Positions 35,326 through 48,521 of a stretch of 64,000 nucleotides of DNA are shown in pieces; the first letter of the stretch is position 1; every line of letters starts with the position of its first letter. Under the pieces are notes generated by a model that was given only the letters and a program-made list of their open reading frames with translations, made no database searches and had not been told where the DNA came from. The stretch is from Taeniopygia guttata. Lineage: Eukaryota > Chordata > Aves > Passeriformes > Estrildidae. The DNA lies in contig NC_133063.1 in assembly GCF_048771995.1 (NCBI RefSeq), positions 28,538,810 to 28,602,809 on the forward strand. The letters run 5' to 3'. Made by a program: the position numbers and the translations under genes.

Positions 35326-37112
35326 CTATTTAAATATTATCTCACATTCAGCTTCAGGAGTTTGAAGCCCATCTCCAGCTTATGATTATTTTCGTCATGT
35401 GGCAAATTTTCAAAGAAGCTATAGGCTCACACTCAGGATCCTCTTTATGTTTGTTTTTTTAGTAAAACTAACAGAACTACCTTATTATCTTTCAAACAAT
35501 TTCTACCAATGTCCTTCCCCTAACAGAAGCTGGATAATGTGCAACCTGTTGGTGCACCTGAACCTTTAATATCTCTTTTTTTTGACTGTGTCATTTCCTT
35601 ATTGCTTTTTGCTCCCAGCCTCCTATGTAGACCAGATGGCAAACTGGCCATGGACCTAATTCACACTTTGCATCTTAACAGAGAGCTCAGCAGAGGAAAA
35701 TCCCATCTCACTTGTAGGGCACACATATCTGTGGTAACACAAACTTGTGAAAACATAATTCTAATACACAGCATGACCATAAAAAATAACCATAAACTCT
35801 TTGGAGTTCCAAAGAACATTGGTTTTAATACTTCTACAATCTTTTTTATAGCACTGAATGTTCTCATTGGAAATCTTACCACATTTAGCCTACACAAAAC
35901 AGGATGACATTCAAATGACCTGACATTAGACACCTCCAGTGTAGTAATTTCATTCTGTAGTAATTCTCTAGACTTCCCCTCATGAAGAAAATAGATGAAC
36001 AAACACTTCTGGGCACAACTTATCTCATCCTGAATAATCATCTATGGTAGATGTGAGTCACGGCCTCGTTGGGCGTATTTTCTCCTATTGTGTATGAAGA
36101 TGGTAAGAACTGCAGTGCAGAAACACATACAGGCAGCATAGATGTCTAAAGTGAGGGGATATAAATCCCAGTCCTGCTGGTGGCACAAAGCAGCACTGTA
36201 CTTTTCACTGGGTATTTCAATTCCATCCTTATTTAAGGTGTTCTTAGCACTAAACTTGTATCAAGGACACATATGCAGGGAAAGTTCATCTCATCAAACA
36301 CAGCCAAAAGAACATAACAATTATTTTCTGTTCCACAAAAGAAATAGCATCTGTTTATTTCTGATATAGAAAATACACTGATCTAGCTTCAGCTGGCATG
36401 AGAACAATGAGAGCTTGAGTCTTGCATTTTCCTTAATCTTTATTTAGTTTTAATTTGTTTTAAAGTGTATTCACCACTATCCTCCTTGCCAGATTTCTTC
36501 TACATGACTGAAAACTAATCCTTGGACAAATGTGAAAGCAAAGAGATCTCTTAAATAGTATCTGTATGTTCTTTTGTCTCAGAAAATGTAAATTAGGGCA
36601 CCGGGTAAATAACATGCTTGGCTTTGTGTCATGAAATGTGATTGTGGTGCTATGTCAGAGTCATGATTTATGAAGCTATCAGGACTAGAGTGCACAGGGG
36701 CCAGCTTACACCTGCAGCACAATTTTTGCTGCTTTTCAGACAAGAAACTCTGGAGTAGGGGGCACTGGCTACTAAGGTGATACTATTTAACAGATTGGCA
36801 GGCACCCCTTTGAGATGGACAGGAACAGTGCAGATTGGGGAAAAAAATTAAAATAAAAGACAAATTGCTAAACTGAATTTATATAAAGTAAATAGAAAGT
36901 ATATTTCAATAGGAACAAAGACAGTAATAGAAATAGTAAATCATTTCAGCAACTCCACAAAATCCTTAACTACACATGAATAAGAGAGAAACAGGAGTTA
37001 TCTTAAGGAAGTATAGGATTTTTACACAGTGGTGTATCTGAATAACAACTTATTTTAAATTCAAGGAGCTAGCCCAAAAAATGCCTCTTTGCTGGTACCT
37101 AATGTGGCCCAT

Positions 37113-37172
37113 TAAAAAAAAAATAAAACAAAACAAAAAACAAAAACCAAACAAAAAAAACTTTACCACAAA
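37113..37172. repeat. A-rich low-complexity tract
   Basis: Runs of A are interrupted by single T or C (AAAAC, ACAAAA, CCAAAC units). No retrocopy body is recognised upstream, so a poly-A tail origin is unproven. Confidence 0.8.
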
Positions 37173-37899
37173 CCAAAAGAAAACAAGCAGCAAATAAATA
37201 AAAGCACCAGAGTATGTGTCTCTGCTTCAGTGACTAGGATATTAGGAGTCTATTACTGTCCATCATATTATTCTCTTTCTTACTTATTCACAGCTCACTG
37301 ACCAGATTACAAAATTACCAGTTTCAGAGGCTGCTGGGGAAGGCAAAATATTCTTCACAAGAGTGAAATGCATGGAACGAAGGAGTACAAAGAAAAGATT
37401 TCTTGTGTATGCTCTGCAGTACTTTTCTGGTTATTAAATGGAGCTTACAGTATTGTGGCAGAAATTTGACAAGCCATTTGCCACCACAAAAAACTTATGT
37501 ATAGAAAGTGAATTTTTTGTAGTGAAGCAATATCTGAGCAGCCCTAATTTACTTGAATGTATTCAGTTTACAAGTTTATATTTATTTCTTCATATTACAC
37601 TGTTGATTTCCATTATTCATAATTTTCATTGAGTAGAAATATCAGATAAATAGAATTTTTCCAATTTTTCACTTTATGAGCATAAATTCATATATCACAT
37701 GTTAATTAAATTTTATTCTTTTAAGTGCTAGAATCTTTGCTTCTCCTGAGTATTTTTCCTCAATCACAACACAAAATGCAGATGTGCACATAGTGAAAGA
37801 AACCATCAAAACATCCAGCAAAAATGTTACCATTTTTCTCTAAATGTATAATTACTTAAAGAACTTTTTTCAATATTGTAAATCTATATATTAGGAAGG

Positions 37900-39306
37900 T
37901 GTCGTGGTTTGACATGGAAAAAGAATTTTTCCAGAAGGAAGAGGTCAATTTGGACATTAACCAATTGAAGGTAGACACGCCTCTGAGAACACAGAGGGGT
38001 TAAAAGCAGAATTCCCAGGAGAACTCGCTCTCTTTGGTTCCAGTCAGCGGTCAGTGCAGGACTCTCCCCTGCCCGGCCATGAGCTGGGTGGGGGAGGGGA
38101 GAAGCCATGTGGCTTTCAGAGATAGGCCCAAGGGTGGAGGGGCTGGAACCAGGCTGGCCCCCTGCAGATGGAAGGGTGGAGAAATCTGGGATGTCTCCAT
38201 TTCCCCCCAGAGTCTCTCTCTCTCCCAAGACAGAAAAAGAGACAGCGGTGGTTTTATCAGCAGTTCACCGCGGGGAAGGAGAAGAGCGGGGGGGCCGCAA
38301 GGTGCCCAGCCGGGCTGTGGGAGCTGGAGCCTGGGCAGCAAGCCATCTCTGGGAGCTGGGACTTTTAACCCTTCCTGAGAAATGAAAGCTTTGTGAAATT
38401 TTTCTCCTCCTTGGTTTGAAAAGAGAGGAAGAGAGACAACCTGGGACCTGGGATGTTGGAAGGAGAAATTCTAGGTGGGAGGAGATGATGGAGTGGCTTT
38501 TGGCTGGACTTTTTCTTGGTAGCCACAGATTGAACTGATCTTCTCCTCCAAGAGAGACTGCATTTTAGGAGGATGCTGGTGAGCCAAAGAGACCTGCTTC
38601 AGCTGGGAAAAGACAGAAGTGAAGCGAACAGAGAAAAGTTAAGGAGGTTTGTGGTGGTGCGCCCTGTCTTCGCAGAGGAAGAAGAGAGGAAGATCTCTGT
38701 TCTTGGACCCTCGGCCCCAGGGGAAAATGGGGGGGACTGTTGGTCCCAAAAATGAAAAACTGAACTGTTGTTTTTCCCCTCTTGGCAGTGCATCCTTGAA
38801 AGGAAAAATCCTAAAAGCAGTCTGTCCATCCATGCATTGGTGGTGAGAGCACTGTGCATGGAAAGGAGAGGGTCACCACTAGCAAACTTTTTTTTCTCCG
38901 GGCGGTGCCATGTGGTGACATGGAAGCACAGGATGTGGCAGCTGTGTTTCTTGGGGGGTCTGTGGCACAAGAGAGACTCTTCTCTCCTTGCAGATGGACT
39001 GGGTGTTGATTATCTGGAGGGTGGAAACCTGATTGGGGTCCAGATTGTGTCTCACTGTGGTTTGTTGGAGTTAGGTGGTGGGAGGAGGAATGCTTTGGAA
39101 GGTTTTCATTTTGAATTGTGTGTGTTTCTTTTTTTTCCCCCTCTTTTATAGTAGCATAGTGGTAGTAGTTTAATAAAGTTTTTTTTTTCTTGTTATTAAG
39201 CTTGGGCCTGCTTTGCTCTGTTCTCGATCACATTTCACAGCATTCAGTTGAGAAATTGCATTTTCATGGGGGGGCACTGGCATCGTGACAGTGTCAAACC
39301 ATGACA
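37900..39306 (+). mobile_element. Long solo LTR (1407 bp, ERVL-like)
   Basis: The left end TGTCGTGGTTTGACA and right end TGTCAAACCATGACA form near-perfect terminal inverted repeats (14 of 15). A perfect 5-bp target-site duplication GAAGG flanks it (37895-37899 and 39307-39311), the length expected for class III (ERVL) elements. AATAAA at 39172-39177 gives plus orientation; a weak TATA-like GTTAAAAG lies near 37998. The element is GC-richer than its flanks. No gag, pol or env homology and no second LTR are seen, so it is best read as one very long LTR. Its many open frames (60-127 codons) overlap on both strands and are not convincing genes. Confidence 0.9.
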
Positions 39307-39797
39307 GAAGGTTAGTTAAACCTGCCTAAAGAGAAATTATTATTTTCTGTGCAATCCTTAACAGGGAGAAACACAGACATTTAAACCCAAAGTGGACAAA
39401 AAGCTATAGTGAGTTCTCACAGTCACACAATTGTGCCTCTGGTTATGTGCTCAGACCAGGTGGATATGGTAGATATCATTGTTTCAGATGCTAGGAATCC
39501 AAGCCTGTCCTACCCTACCAAACACGACCCTATTTCTAGCACACAGCTGTCAAACACAAAAGGGTCAGCCACTAAGCTAGAACAAATTGATACACGTAAT
39601 GTTGAAGTCTGTATTTTTCAGGTGCCAACATATTGGTAATGCCCCGTTACTGTTTCCCACTTTGAACTCCCCATAAATATTGGTTCAAATCTTTTTTTGT
39701 ATTTACAAATTCCCAAAGTCCACCCATCCAACATCATAATGAAATGATATACCCTTGGTTCTTTTAATCAGGGCTTGGTTGTTTTGTGTTGGGTTTC

Positions 39798-39827
39798 TTT
39801 TTTTTTTTTTTTTTTGTTGTTGTTGGT
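39798..39827. repeat. Poly-T with (GTT)n
   Basis: Eighteen T followed by four GTT units. Simple low-complexity tract. Confidence 0.9.
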
Positions 39828-42800
39828 TTTTTCTATGCTCTTGGCCATTAGAGTGCAAATTTTTATTAAAACTAAATAGAAAGACAGTGAACAAATTATC
39901 ATTTAAATCTTTCTATGTGAAATAAAATTATCTATTTAATGCTTTAGTTCCATTCAGCTAGAATGAGATTTCCATTGGCATCCTGAAAATTCAATATGCC
40001 AATCTGGCATTGTGTTTCTTATCAGAAGTTTCTGCTGCAATAAAATGCACTATAAGAGGTTAAAAATTGGATGAAAATAATCTCATTATTTATGTTTATA
40101 AAAAGTCAGAGAATTACCACTGCACAGTACTCAGAAAGTTGATTCTGGAAGGAAGATTATGTATTAAGCCTGGACTTCAAGTTAAATGATAGTGAGCATA
40201 CCTAACCTCTGGGCACTAGATTACTCCAACACATTTTCATTGCTGTTGGCACTAACCAGACAATAGGTGTGAAAATAACAATTAAATTGAAAAGCCTGAC
40301 TACTTAGCATGGTACTTATATGTACTTTTGTATCTTCCTGCTGTTTGTATCTAAATTTAAAAATTATATAAGAACATTTTACATCTAATGTTTGATAGAT
40401 CCTATTACAACTCCTTCCTCCTCTTAGTGTACTCTTCAACAGTGTGTACAGCAGAAAAGGGCAAGGAATTAATCAGAATGCCAAAAGAGTTGGGTTACAC
40501 AGTGTGTAGAAAGCACTTCAGCTCATTATTTGCTCAATTTCTTTAGGGAGTTGTGAAATAGAGGTCTTAAATTTAACATGTCTGGCTTACTTCCACCTGG
40601 ATTCACTTCAAACCTATTGCCTGAAGCTTGCTGAATACAGAGTGGGAAATCAGTCATTACATTAAGAACTGATGGCAAATGATTCCAATTCACATTTTTC
40701 AGCTGGTATGTTTTTTAACCTGGAGCAACACCAAATTGAAAAATTTTGCAAGCTGGGCATAAAAGCTGTGTTGCAGACTAAATATATTTCCAGTTCTATG
40801 AAGTCCACAAGGGGATATTTCTCCAGCATTTCTCCAGTTGCTATGCTACCCACTGAAGGTGCACCATATCTTCAGTTCTTATTCTGTTTTTTCTCTCTGT
40901 TACCAGTCAGTGTCAAAGCTGCTCAGCTGCTGTGATCTACAGTTTAGCACTGACCCAATTTCAATACTTTTATAAATGTCTGATGTAGGTTTATAGGTTA
41001 TTTGCTGCTAAGATAAAAACACACCTTTGAAATTAACCTGCTGCACCTTCTGTTTTGAAGTATTCATTTTGGTTCAATGATATTGCAGGAGTTGTATATA
41101 TTTTCTGTTCTCTATCAAAAATATAGACGTTACTCAAATGCATTTCAATAGCACTTGGAGACATTACACTGCTCTGTAAAGCACTGATACACATTCCTTA
41201 ATTATTTTTTTGAGAAAACTCTGATAATTTCTAGAACTTACAGAAGTGAATGGAAATTTTACCTCTCAGAGTCTTATATAATTTAGAAGCCAAATCACAG
41301 TACAGAAAGGAAATCTGTCAGACCTGAACTCTGCTACTGATGTCATTTTAGCCAGGCGACCCTAGTGGCTGTGTAACACTATAGGTGTTTAAATGTGTAT
41401 TGATTTTGTGATGCTGAAAAATGTAAATTTATAAGTTACAGGAGGGTGTTTTTATAATGTCACAAGACAGCAGGCCCAAAATATATTTCCAGTGTATCAT
41501 AACATGAACTGGATACAGAAAATTTTGGATACAAAATGCATTAAAAAAAGTCCCAAGCCCCAACTGATTTTTTTATTATTTTCACTTAATGCAATTTAAC
41601 CAAGACACAAGTTTCATCCCTGTAACAACTTAGTATGTACTCTTTATTATCCCCATAAAAGTATTTATAATTCAGTGACAACATAAAGGGAAAAGTGTTT
41701 CATTTATGCTAATCTTTCACACTAAATGCAACCATGACAAATACATATCTGGAATAGTGCCATTCAAATCAGTTTTGCCAGGACAATGTTATGAGAGTCG
41801 TTAGATACCCTGACTAACTCATCAGGGATCTGTTTCAGTATATTTTCTTATTTGTGTTTCTGTAGAAAATTTGTATGTTCAGAGAGATTTTGTTATAAGT
41901 ATGAAGACATTGGTCAGTGTAACATTTTCTATCAGTAGATCTCAGTACGTGAAAGGACATCTTAGCATGTATGTGGGAAATTGGAAGAGAGAAAGAGTGA
42001 ATTTAGTAATAGAAAGAAATGGATTGAAATGTAAAAAAAGAGGAGCTCTGGGTACAGTTTTATCATAGGTTTACGATGAGTGAAGAGTTTCTTTCCATCT
42101 CTTCCACTATGAAAGACACCCCCCAAAAGTAACTTGATCATGGAGTGAAAAGGGTCAGCATTCTTGTCATACCTCATTCAATGGCCTGGGATAAACTTTC
42201 ATCTGTCCCAGGAACAAAGTGTGTTTGTGTATTGAGGTATCTCTTCAGTAGATTTGAGGGATGCATTTTAATAGAAGGAAAGATAAGGAAAACATCATTT
42301 ATCACTTCATTGGAAATGCCTCAAAACCTACATGGATTTCAGCATGAAAATTCATTGTTTAGAGTTCATGTTTATCTACATGATTTTCAAATTCAATCTG
42401 AAGAAAAAACCTGAAAGGTAAACGATCTTTTAAAAAATTTGTTACCCAGAACAATGGCTGTGTCAGTGACACAGCAGAGTTCTACATTTGTTCAAGAGCT
42501 GCTGGGGACTTGAATCCAACTGGAATGCACATGAAGAGTTTGGAAAGCTTTTATTCAAGACCAAAATAAGAATGTTCTATTTCTAGATTTGACACTGATG
42601 CAGCCCAAAATTATGTGATAAAGGCTGCAATTGTGAGAAAATCACATCTGAGATGCTTTGTTAATACAAATTTTACATTTGTGCTTGTGGACCTAGAAGA
42701 GAAATAGAAGTGTCTGTCAAAAATTGCATAAAGAAAGGGACCATGTGATGCTAGTTAAGCTTATAGAGCACAAGAGCTTTCTGCAGTTCTAACACCCTGT

Positions 42801-43494
42801 TCAGCCACACTGGACCAGTGTGCTCCTAGTACATCCTAACTTTAAATTATTTTCTTAAATGGTGTCTTAAAACTGTCGCTACAGTAGTCACAAAAGGAAG
42901 GAGTATCCATCACCACAGGTGCCCCAAAATATTCTTGCCTCCATAGACAGAAGATAAAACATGTCCATGATATAGTCACACATTTCCGTGGAGGTGCAGA
43001 AGTTGTGTGCATTATGTGTTCACTTTGCAAAGTGCTTCCTGCTTAGGCAGAACTCCAATCTTAGACTCAGCTATAATTTACTCTCCATTGACTCTTGATT
43101 AAAATTATGTCAGATAAGACTTTCCTCATTATAAAACATTAAAAGGAATAAATAGAATAAATGTTTCTCCGAATAAGCAGCCATGATATCTCCAATTCTA
43201 TATTTGTAGAATACATTTGTAGAAATAAAAGAAAACATTTTTGTAATAGCAACTTCCTTTGTGTTGGGTGTGTTTAAAAAAAAAAAAAATTAAAATCTGT
43301 TGGAGAATCATTTAAAACTTGTTGAGCTGCAGAAAAAACCATAATCTTCCTCAAAATGTATTTTCACTGCAACCTTGTCAAGCTGATGCTACCTGTTCTT
43401 GGTTGTAAACAACAATTGAATCAAATAGTATACATTTCTGAACATATTTGACAGAGAAAATTTGCTCTTTCGGTTGCTGTTCTGAATTTTGCAG

Positions 43495-43602
43495 ATATTT
43501 ATTTTGACATCCACTCATTTGCTAATGAATTCAACAGGCAAGTGGAAGCTTTTCACATGGAATTGCATGCATTTGTTTTCCTAGGACAGCGTCTAAAGGA
43601 AG
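43495..43602 (+). CDS. Candidate internal coding exon
   Basis: The acceptor TTCGGTTGCTGTTCTGAATTTTGCAG ends at 43494 after a fair pyrimidine tract, and a GAAG|GTAGGA donor follows 43602. The 108 bp is open in one frame: two bases, 35 codons, one base. The peptide includes DIHSFANEFNRQVEAFHMEL and is helix-prone. Its exit phase fits the entry phase of 47174-47210, which fits 53286-53358. No family is recognised. A single open 35-codon segment is not rare by chance. Confidence 0.28.
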
Positions 43603-43740
43603 GTAGGATGCTCTTGAGAATCTAAATTAAGCGAGTTTATTATTTTTTCTATGCTTACATGTTTCAAGCGTTTCAGATTCAGCATCTTTTTAGGATGTCT
43701 CTGAAAAGGTTAATTCCTGCATAAATTGAAGAATCTGCTA

Positions 43741-43801
43741 TATCCTAGCAGATAATATAACCATAGGATAATCAATATCCTATTGATAATATAACAATAG
43801 G
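43741..43801. repeat. Interdigitated direct and inverted short repeats
   Basis: GATAATATAACCATAGG (43751-43767) recurs with one mismatch at 43785-43801. TATCCTA at 43741 and 43776 alternates with its reverse complement TAGGATA at 43764. This probably reflects local template-switching during replication. Confidence 0.8.
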
Positions 43802-46800
43802 CCTGGAAATTAAACCAAGACATAGTGCTTTATTTCCAATTACAGGGGTATTTTTCTTAATTAACATTATCAATTTCTTTATCTAATTCATCTGTCTCCG
43901 CATTCTAGGGCACAAACTAATTAATAAATCTGTGCCAGATATAAATTAAAATGAAGTAAATGTTTTAATTTTCTGATATGTCTATTTCTTCTCAAAACAA
44001 TTTTTTTCAGAAAGGCACCATTCTTAATAATCTCCCTGGTAAGACTATATTTCTAAAATTTCACTCATCTTGCTCCATCCAGTAGCCTACAGAACCAAAG
44101 TTTGTTGGAAAATTTGGCCCATTCTTTTGTAGGGCTTTCTCCCTACCAGCCAAATCAAGTTTTCAACACAGCTGATGAAATACTACAGTTTACAAAACCT
44201 TACCTCAATCTCTGTGCACAAGTTTAATGTTTGGGGTTTAGAAGCAATTCTGCATCTCTAGTTTCTACCTTATTTTATGCTTCAGTAAACAATCTGGAAG
44301 AACAAGAGGCCAAATTAATTTCTGAAGTAACTCCTTTTACTGAAGTTAATTTACGATATAGGAAGGCATCCCAGAAAGAGCTCATAAACAAAGCTGGGGA
44401 TTGACAACTTCAGTCTTAAGCATATAACACCAAAAAAAAATCTTAGAAGTGTATTCCTTTTTGTCTGTATTGAGGTATGAACAGAGGTTTTAATTCGTTT
44501 TTCACATGTCAGTATATCAGCAGTACCCTGATGACTAAAAAATATGTCATCTCTATCTACTTTGTTGTTCACTACAACTGATAAAAGATTTGGTCTATTG
44601 AAATGTCTGCTTGAGGTTTTTAGAGATTGCTCTCTGCCTGGTAAAAAAACCTACTTATTTACTGCTTAATACAAATTTTTCATTTAGCTTTGGCTTTAAC
44701 GTAATTTTAGCACCTTATAATTTGCATCATACTTCATAAACAATTCATTTTCTAGAAACTACCAATAGTTTCTGTGTTTTGTGATCTGATATTGTAAGTA
44801 CACTCAGCAAACAGAATGCTACATTTTAAATTTTCAGATAACAATTTCATAGTTCACAGCAATATTCCAACTATGGAATTAATAGCAACTGGCCAACTTG
44901 GAACATGAGACTGCTTGATGACATATCAGAAGCATATGCCTTGGCACAGCAGTTTTGAATGAAGTTTTGAGTGCCTGAAGCTGTGAAAAAGTTTGAAAAG
45001 CAACATGTTCTGACAGGTCATTCAGTATTTTCTCTTACTTGGGTATAAAATAAGACTTAATTTACTCTTTGCCTTTCATTTAATGTGATTTACACCATCA
45101 TGAAGTGTATTATTTCTTTTTCTAATACACATGGAGTTCACTCAGAATTTGCTTTTATTTTTTTTTTTTCTTTTGTTCTGTTTAGTCTGGATGGCTTGAA
45201 ACATCTTTTAAACATCTTTTTCCTTACCGATGAAAGCCACATAAGTGCTTAAACCAACCATTACAGTCAAAGGTCATGAAGGTTTAAGACTTTAATGCTG
45301 ATCCTCACATAAAAAAACCAAAATCCCCACAAAATAACAGACTGATCTTCCAAGAACACAGAAATCAAAATGCTCAATAACTTTATAACTTTGTTTATTC
45401 TCCTAAATAAAACATTATATTAAAGTGTGGCTATCTGTCATAAAACCTTAGCTGTAAACCAACAAATTTAAAGCAATGACCATCATTATGTATTCTCTTT
45501 CAAAATACTAACTTCAGAATGAATGGCTGATAACTGAGGTTTGTGCATGTTTCCACAAGGCAACAATCAAAAGATCGAAGAGACAGTAAAACTCATATTT
45601 GTATTGCAAGATGATATATGAGTGATTATCATATAATTATTATCTGTACATAGAAGCTGGTTGAGTTTTTATTTGGTTTTTAACTGTGTAAGCTTACACA
45701 GTCCTGGTAACATAAAGCAAGTAGGTAATTAGGTAATGTACTGTAAGTTTGCCAGGGGGAACTATCAGTAATGCACTAGTGTGTTTGTACTTTCACCTGA
45801 ATTTCTGTCAGTGGTTGTCACTGAGCTCACCTCAGTAGCATCTGTAGAAAGCAGACAGGTGCCTTTTCTGCCTGGAGGCATTTCATTTGGAATCAGTGGA
45901 CCTCATTAGGTAATCCCAAACCTACATTGTGGTGGTGCTCTTTTACTCTCCCTTGTTTTCAACGTTTATATGTCTACAACTATGGCAGATGTTTTTAAGA
46001 CACATGGAGTATATTCTCACTACACCTCAGAGAAAATAGTGCATCTCTAATTTGCGCAGTAGAATTTGAGTTAAAAGTATATAGCTACTTTATGGAAGAA
46101 CAGAGATCAACTAGACATGAGTTCATCTGTCCCAAGGTTTCTGGTTTACAGAGAAGAATTTAGAGAGGAAGAAATAAAAAGAACTGAAAACAAGAAGGAT
46201 TCATATAAAAGTATTTTCCTTGTAAAACTTCATCTGCAAGTCATTATGGTCAAGTCAAGCTATAGCAACCTGACTAACAAAATTCAGCAGCTCACCTAAT
46301 CCTCTCTAGAACAGTTTTGGAGCTTAAATAAAATATTAAAAATTTAGTAAACAAATTAGAAAAAGTACTAATTTAATTTTCCAAAAGAAATGTGGAAGGA
46401 TAAATGCATATAAATAAAATACTGAAAAAAAATTAAAATTAAATATTGAATTAATTAAATACTGGAACATCCATTTTTGCAGACATCTTTTCAGTTTAGA
46501 ATAATGTTTCTGAATATAGAAAACATTTTTCTGCAATACAGAAAGCTTTCCTGCAAGTATATTTGTATAGAAAATAAACTGTTCATAAAATGTATATCTC
46601 AGACTAAAGAAATCATTTATATGGCTGGGCAAAAGTTAACAAAATTCTGAGGACTTAAAACTTGGATTCACATCTGGGACAAGAATGTGGTTTGCATTTA
46701 TAACTTTCAAAGTCAACACGGTAAACAAAATCACATATTTACAGGGTTTTGTATTTCACTCAATTTCACTCATCTTAAAATAAATCAGCTATTTTACCCA

Positions 46801-47173
46801 TTTAAACCCATATGCTAAGCAAATATTGCAAATATTGCCGATATAGCACACAAGAAGGTCGAGACAAACCTAACTTTTTCTTTTTCCTGCACACCCCCTC
46901 CACATCAGTTCACAAAACCAGACTAGAGACCTCTGTCTTGCTTCAGCACAGAGCTGGCCAGGCCAGTCTGCCTTGCTGAGATATACACTGCGAACCTAAA
47001 CTAATGAACTTTGCTGGAAGTTAATTGTTTTAACACCATGCTCTGGGATGCCTATAGACCCTGCCCTGTTTAGCAAACTTGTGTTCTAACTTGTTTATGT
47101 TGTGCCCAACATAATTGATTTTAAAATAACTCAAGTATATTTTCACAGCCATAGTAACACCTTTGAATTACAG

Positions 47174-47210
47174 GAAGGCAAAGCCCTGGTGCTGCAAATG
47201 TTCCCTCTCG
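47174..47210 (+). CDS. Candidate 37-bp microexon
   Basis: The segment lies between a TTTGAATTACAG acceptor and a CTCG|GTAAGA donor. All three frames are open. In the frame that fits its neighbours it reads two bases, 11 codons (RQSPGAANVPS) and two bases. Being short and open in every frame, it has little independent support. It is listed because phase fits both flanking candidates. Confidence 0.2.
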
Positions 47211-48429
47211 GTAAGAGCATTAGAAGTAGCAATGAGGCCAGCTACTCAAGTAACTTAGAAAATTAGAGAAGGTCAGAACTGTTGTTTTAACAACTATGAT
47301 CAAAGCAGTGTTGAGTGAAAGGAGGGAACATGAAGCTAATTTACAGATAACAAGAACAGAAGCAGTACCCCAAGCTTTCAGTGCAGCACTGTTTGCAGAA
47401 ATTTGAGTCACAAAGAGCACAGAACACTTTAGTTCCAGGTACAGTCTGTCATGCAGAGTTTTCAAAATCTGATATTGTTTCTTCATCAACAAAGTCAAGA
47501 AGGTTCAATAAAATTGAAATATACAGACTTCAGCATCTCATAATATAACATGTAGAAGTAAAATCAAACCAGAAAATACTGCAACTCACTGGAATGTTTT
47601 CCACAAACACATTGAAGAAATCAGGCCAAAACAATATTTTGGATCGATTGTTTTTCTATTAGAAACCATTTCAGCAACTCCAGTTATTACAGGTCTAGGT
47701 TTATGTTATTGTAAGAAGCAACAATATCTCTTTAAAAAGTGGGGGTGTTTTTTAGCAACGATAGGGGAGTACAAAGTGCTTGACCGCGCACAGTGTACTG
47801 AACAAGAAACTCAGAGTTTTTCCTATTCTCTGCAAAAGGACAAAATTACCTGTTACAGCTATTATTAGCTCCTGTTGAGAAGCTTGATAAAAATAAGAAA
47901 GCAATTTTTTATTATGTAAACTTTCTTAGCACAGTTCTTCAGAAAGAACAAAAAATACAAGTTAGAATTCAGTTTTAGCAGTCTCTTACAAAACAGACCT
48001 TTTTTTATTGTGTTTTTGGTCCTAAAACAATATTCAGGCATTAAATAAGCATTTATTTAACATACACAAAGGCAGATCCAGGCGCTTTAAAAAAACAGGT
48101 CCTTGCTGACAAGGCAATACACTTTACTCTTCACCTCTTTTATGAAGTGCTACCATCAGAGTTCAGGCTTTCAGCTTTCGTTTACCTGCATAATCTTAAA
48201 CAATGAGATCTTTAATGAAAAGGACGAATATTTCAGCTTCCTTTAGTCACCATTCAAAACAAAGGTTTTGAAAACCATACTTTCAAAGGACCCATGTGAA
48301 TTACAGGGAAGGAATTTCTCAGAATGATCAGCCATAATAAGAACTTTGGGATTTGGGCAAAATGACAGTGTTAGGGCTATTAATATCAGATAACATTAGT
48401 TATATTAATGCCTTCTGCCTAAGAGTGAA

Positions 48430-48521
48430 GCACACCTATAATGTAACTTTGTAGACAATCAGTATTGTATCCTGAAACTGCAAAATTCTGGGCACAAGGG
48501 GGTTCAAATCCCCCATCAGCA
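48430..48521 (+). other. tRNA-like relic (T-arm/B-box)
   Basis: A perfect T-arm is present: GGGGG (48498-48502), loop TTCAAAT, CCCCC (48510-48514). The B-box GGTTCAAATCC at 48501-48511 matches the pol III consensus except for A at one position. About 25 nt upstream, TTGTATCCTGAAACTGCAA can form a weak anticodon-like stem. No complementary acceptor stem to the ATCAGCA that follows the arm is found, and the A-box is poor. It is therefore a decayed tRNA pseudogene, the head of an old tRNA-derived SINE, or chance, rather than a working tRNA. Confidence 0.35.

Larger units (their letters stand above)
28086..37894. other. AT-rich non-repetitive DNA
   Basis: No mobile element is recognised in these 9.8 kb. 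Items listed separately are a (GTTT)n tract, a 7-bp minisatellite, a T18 run, an A-rich tract and a minus-strand exon candidate at 35226-35325. A 70-codon plus frame at 30506-30718 has coding-like codons but no acceptor, no stop-free homologous neighbour and no recognised family. Confidence 0.5.

Noticed and set aside
36741..36777. 37-bp segment after TTTGCTGCTTTTCAG with GTGATA donor
   Set aside because: Phases do not fit neighbouring candidates and the donor is weak.
37884..39151. Overlapping open frames of 60-127 codons on both strands
   Set aside because: All fall inside the GC-rich 1407-bp LTR; no retroviral or host domain is recognisable and the frames conflict.
41869..42068. 66-codon open frame after TTTGTGTTTCTGTAG
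   Set aside because: No donor is favoured and no domain is recognised; could be a terminal exon but support is too thin.
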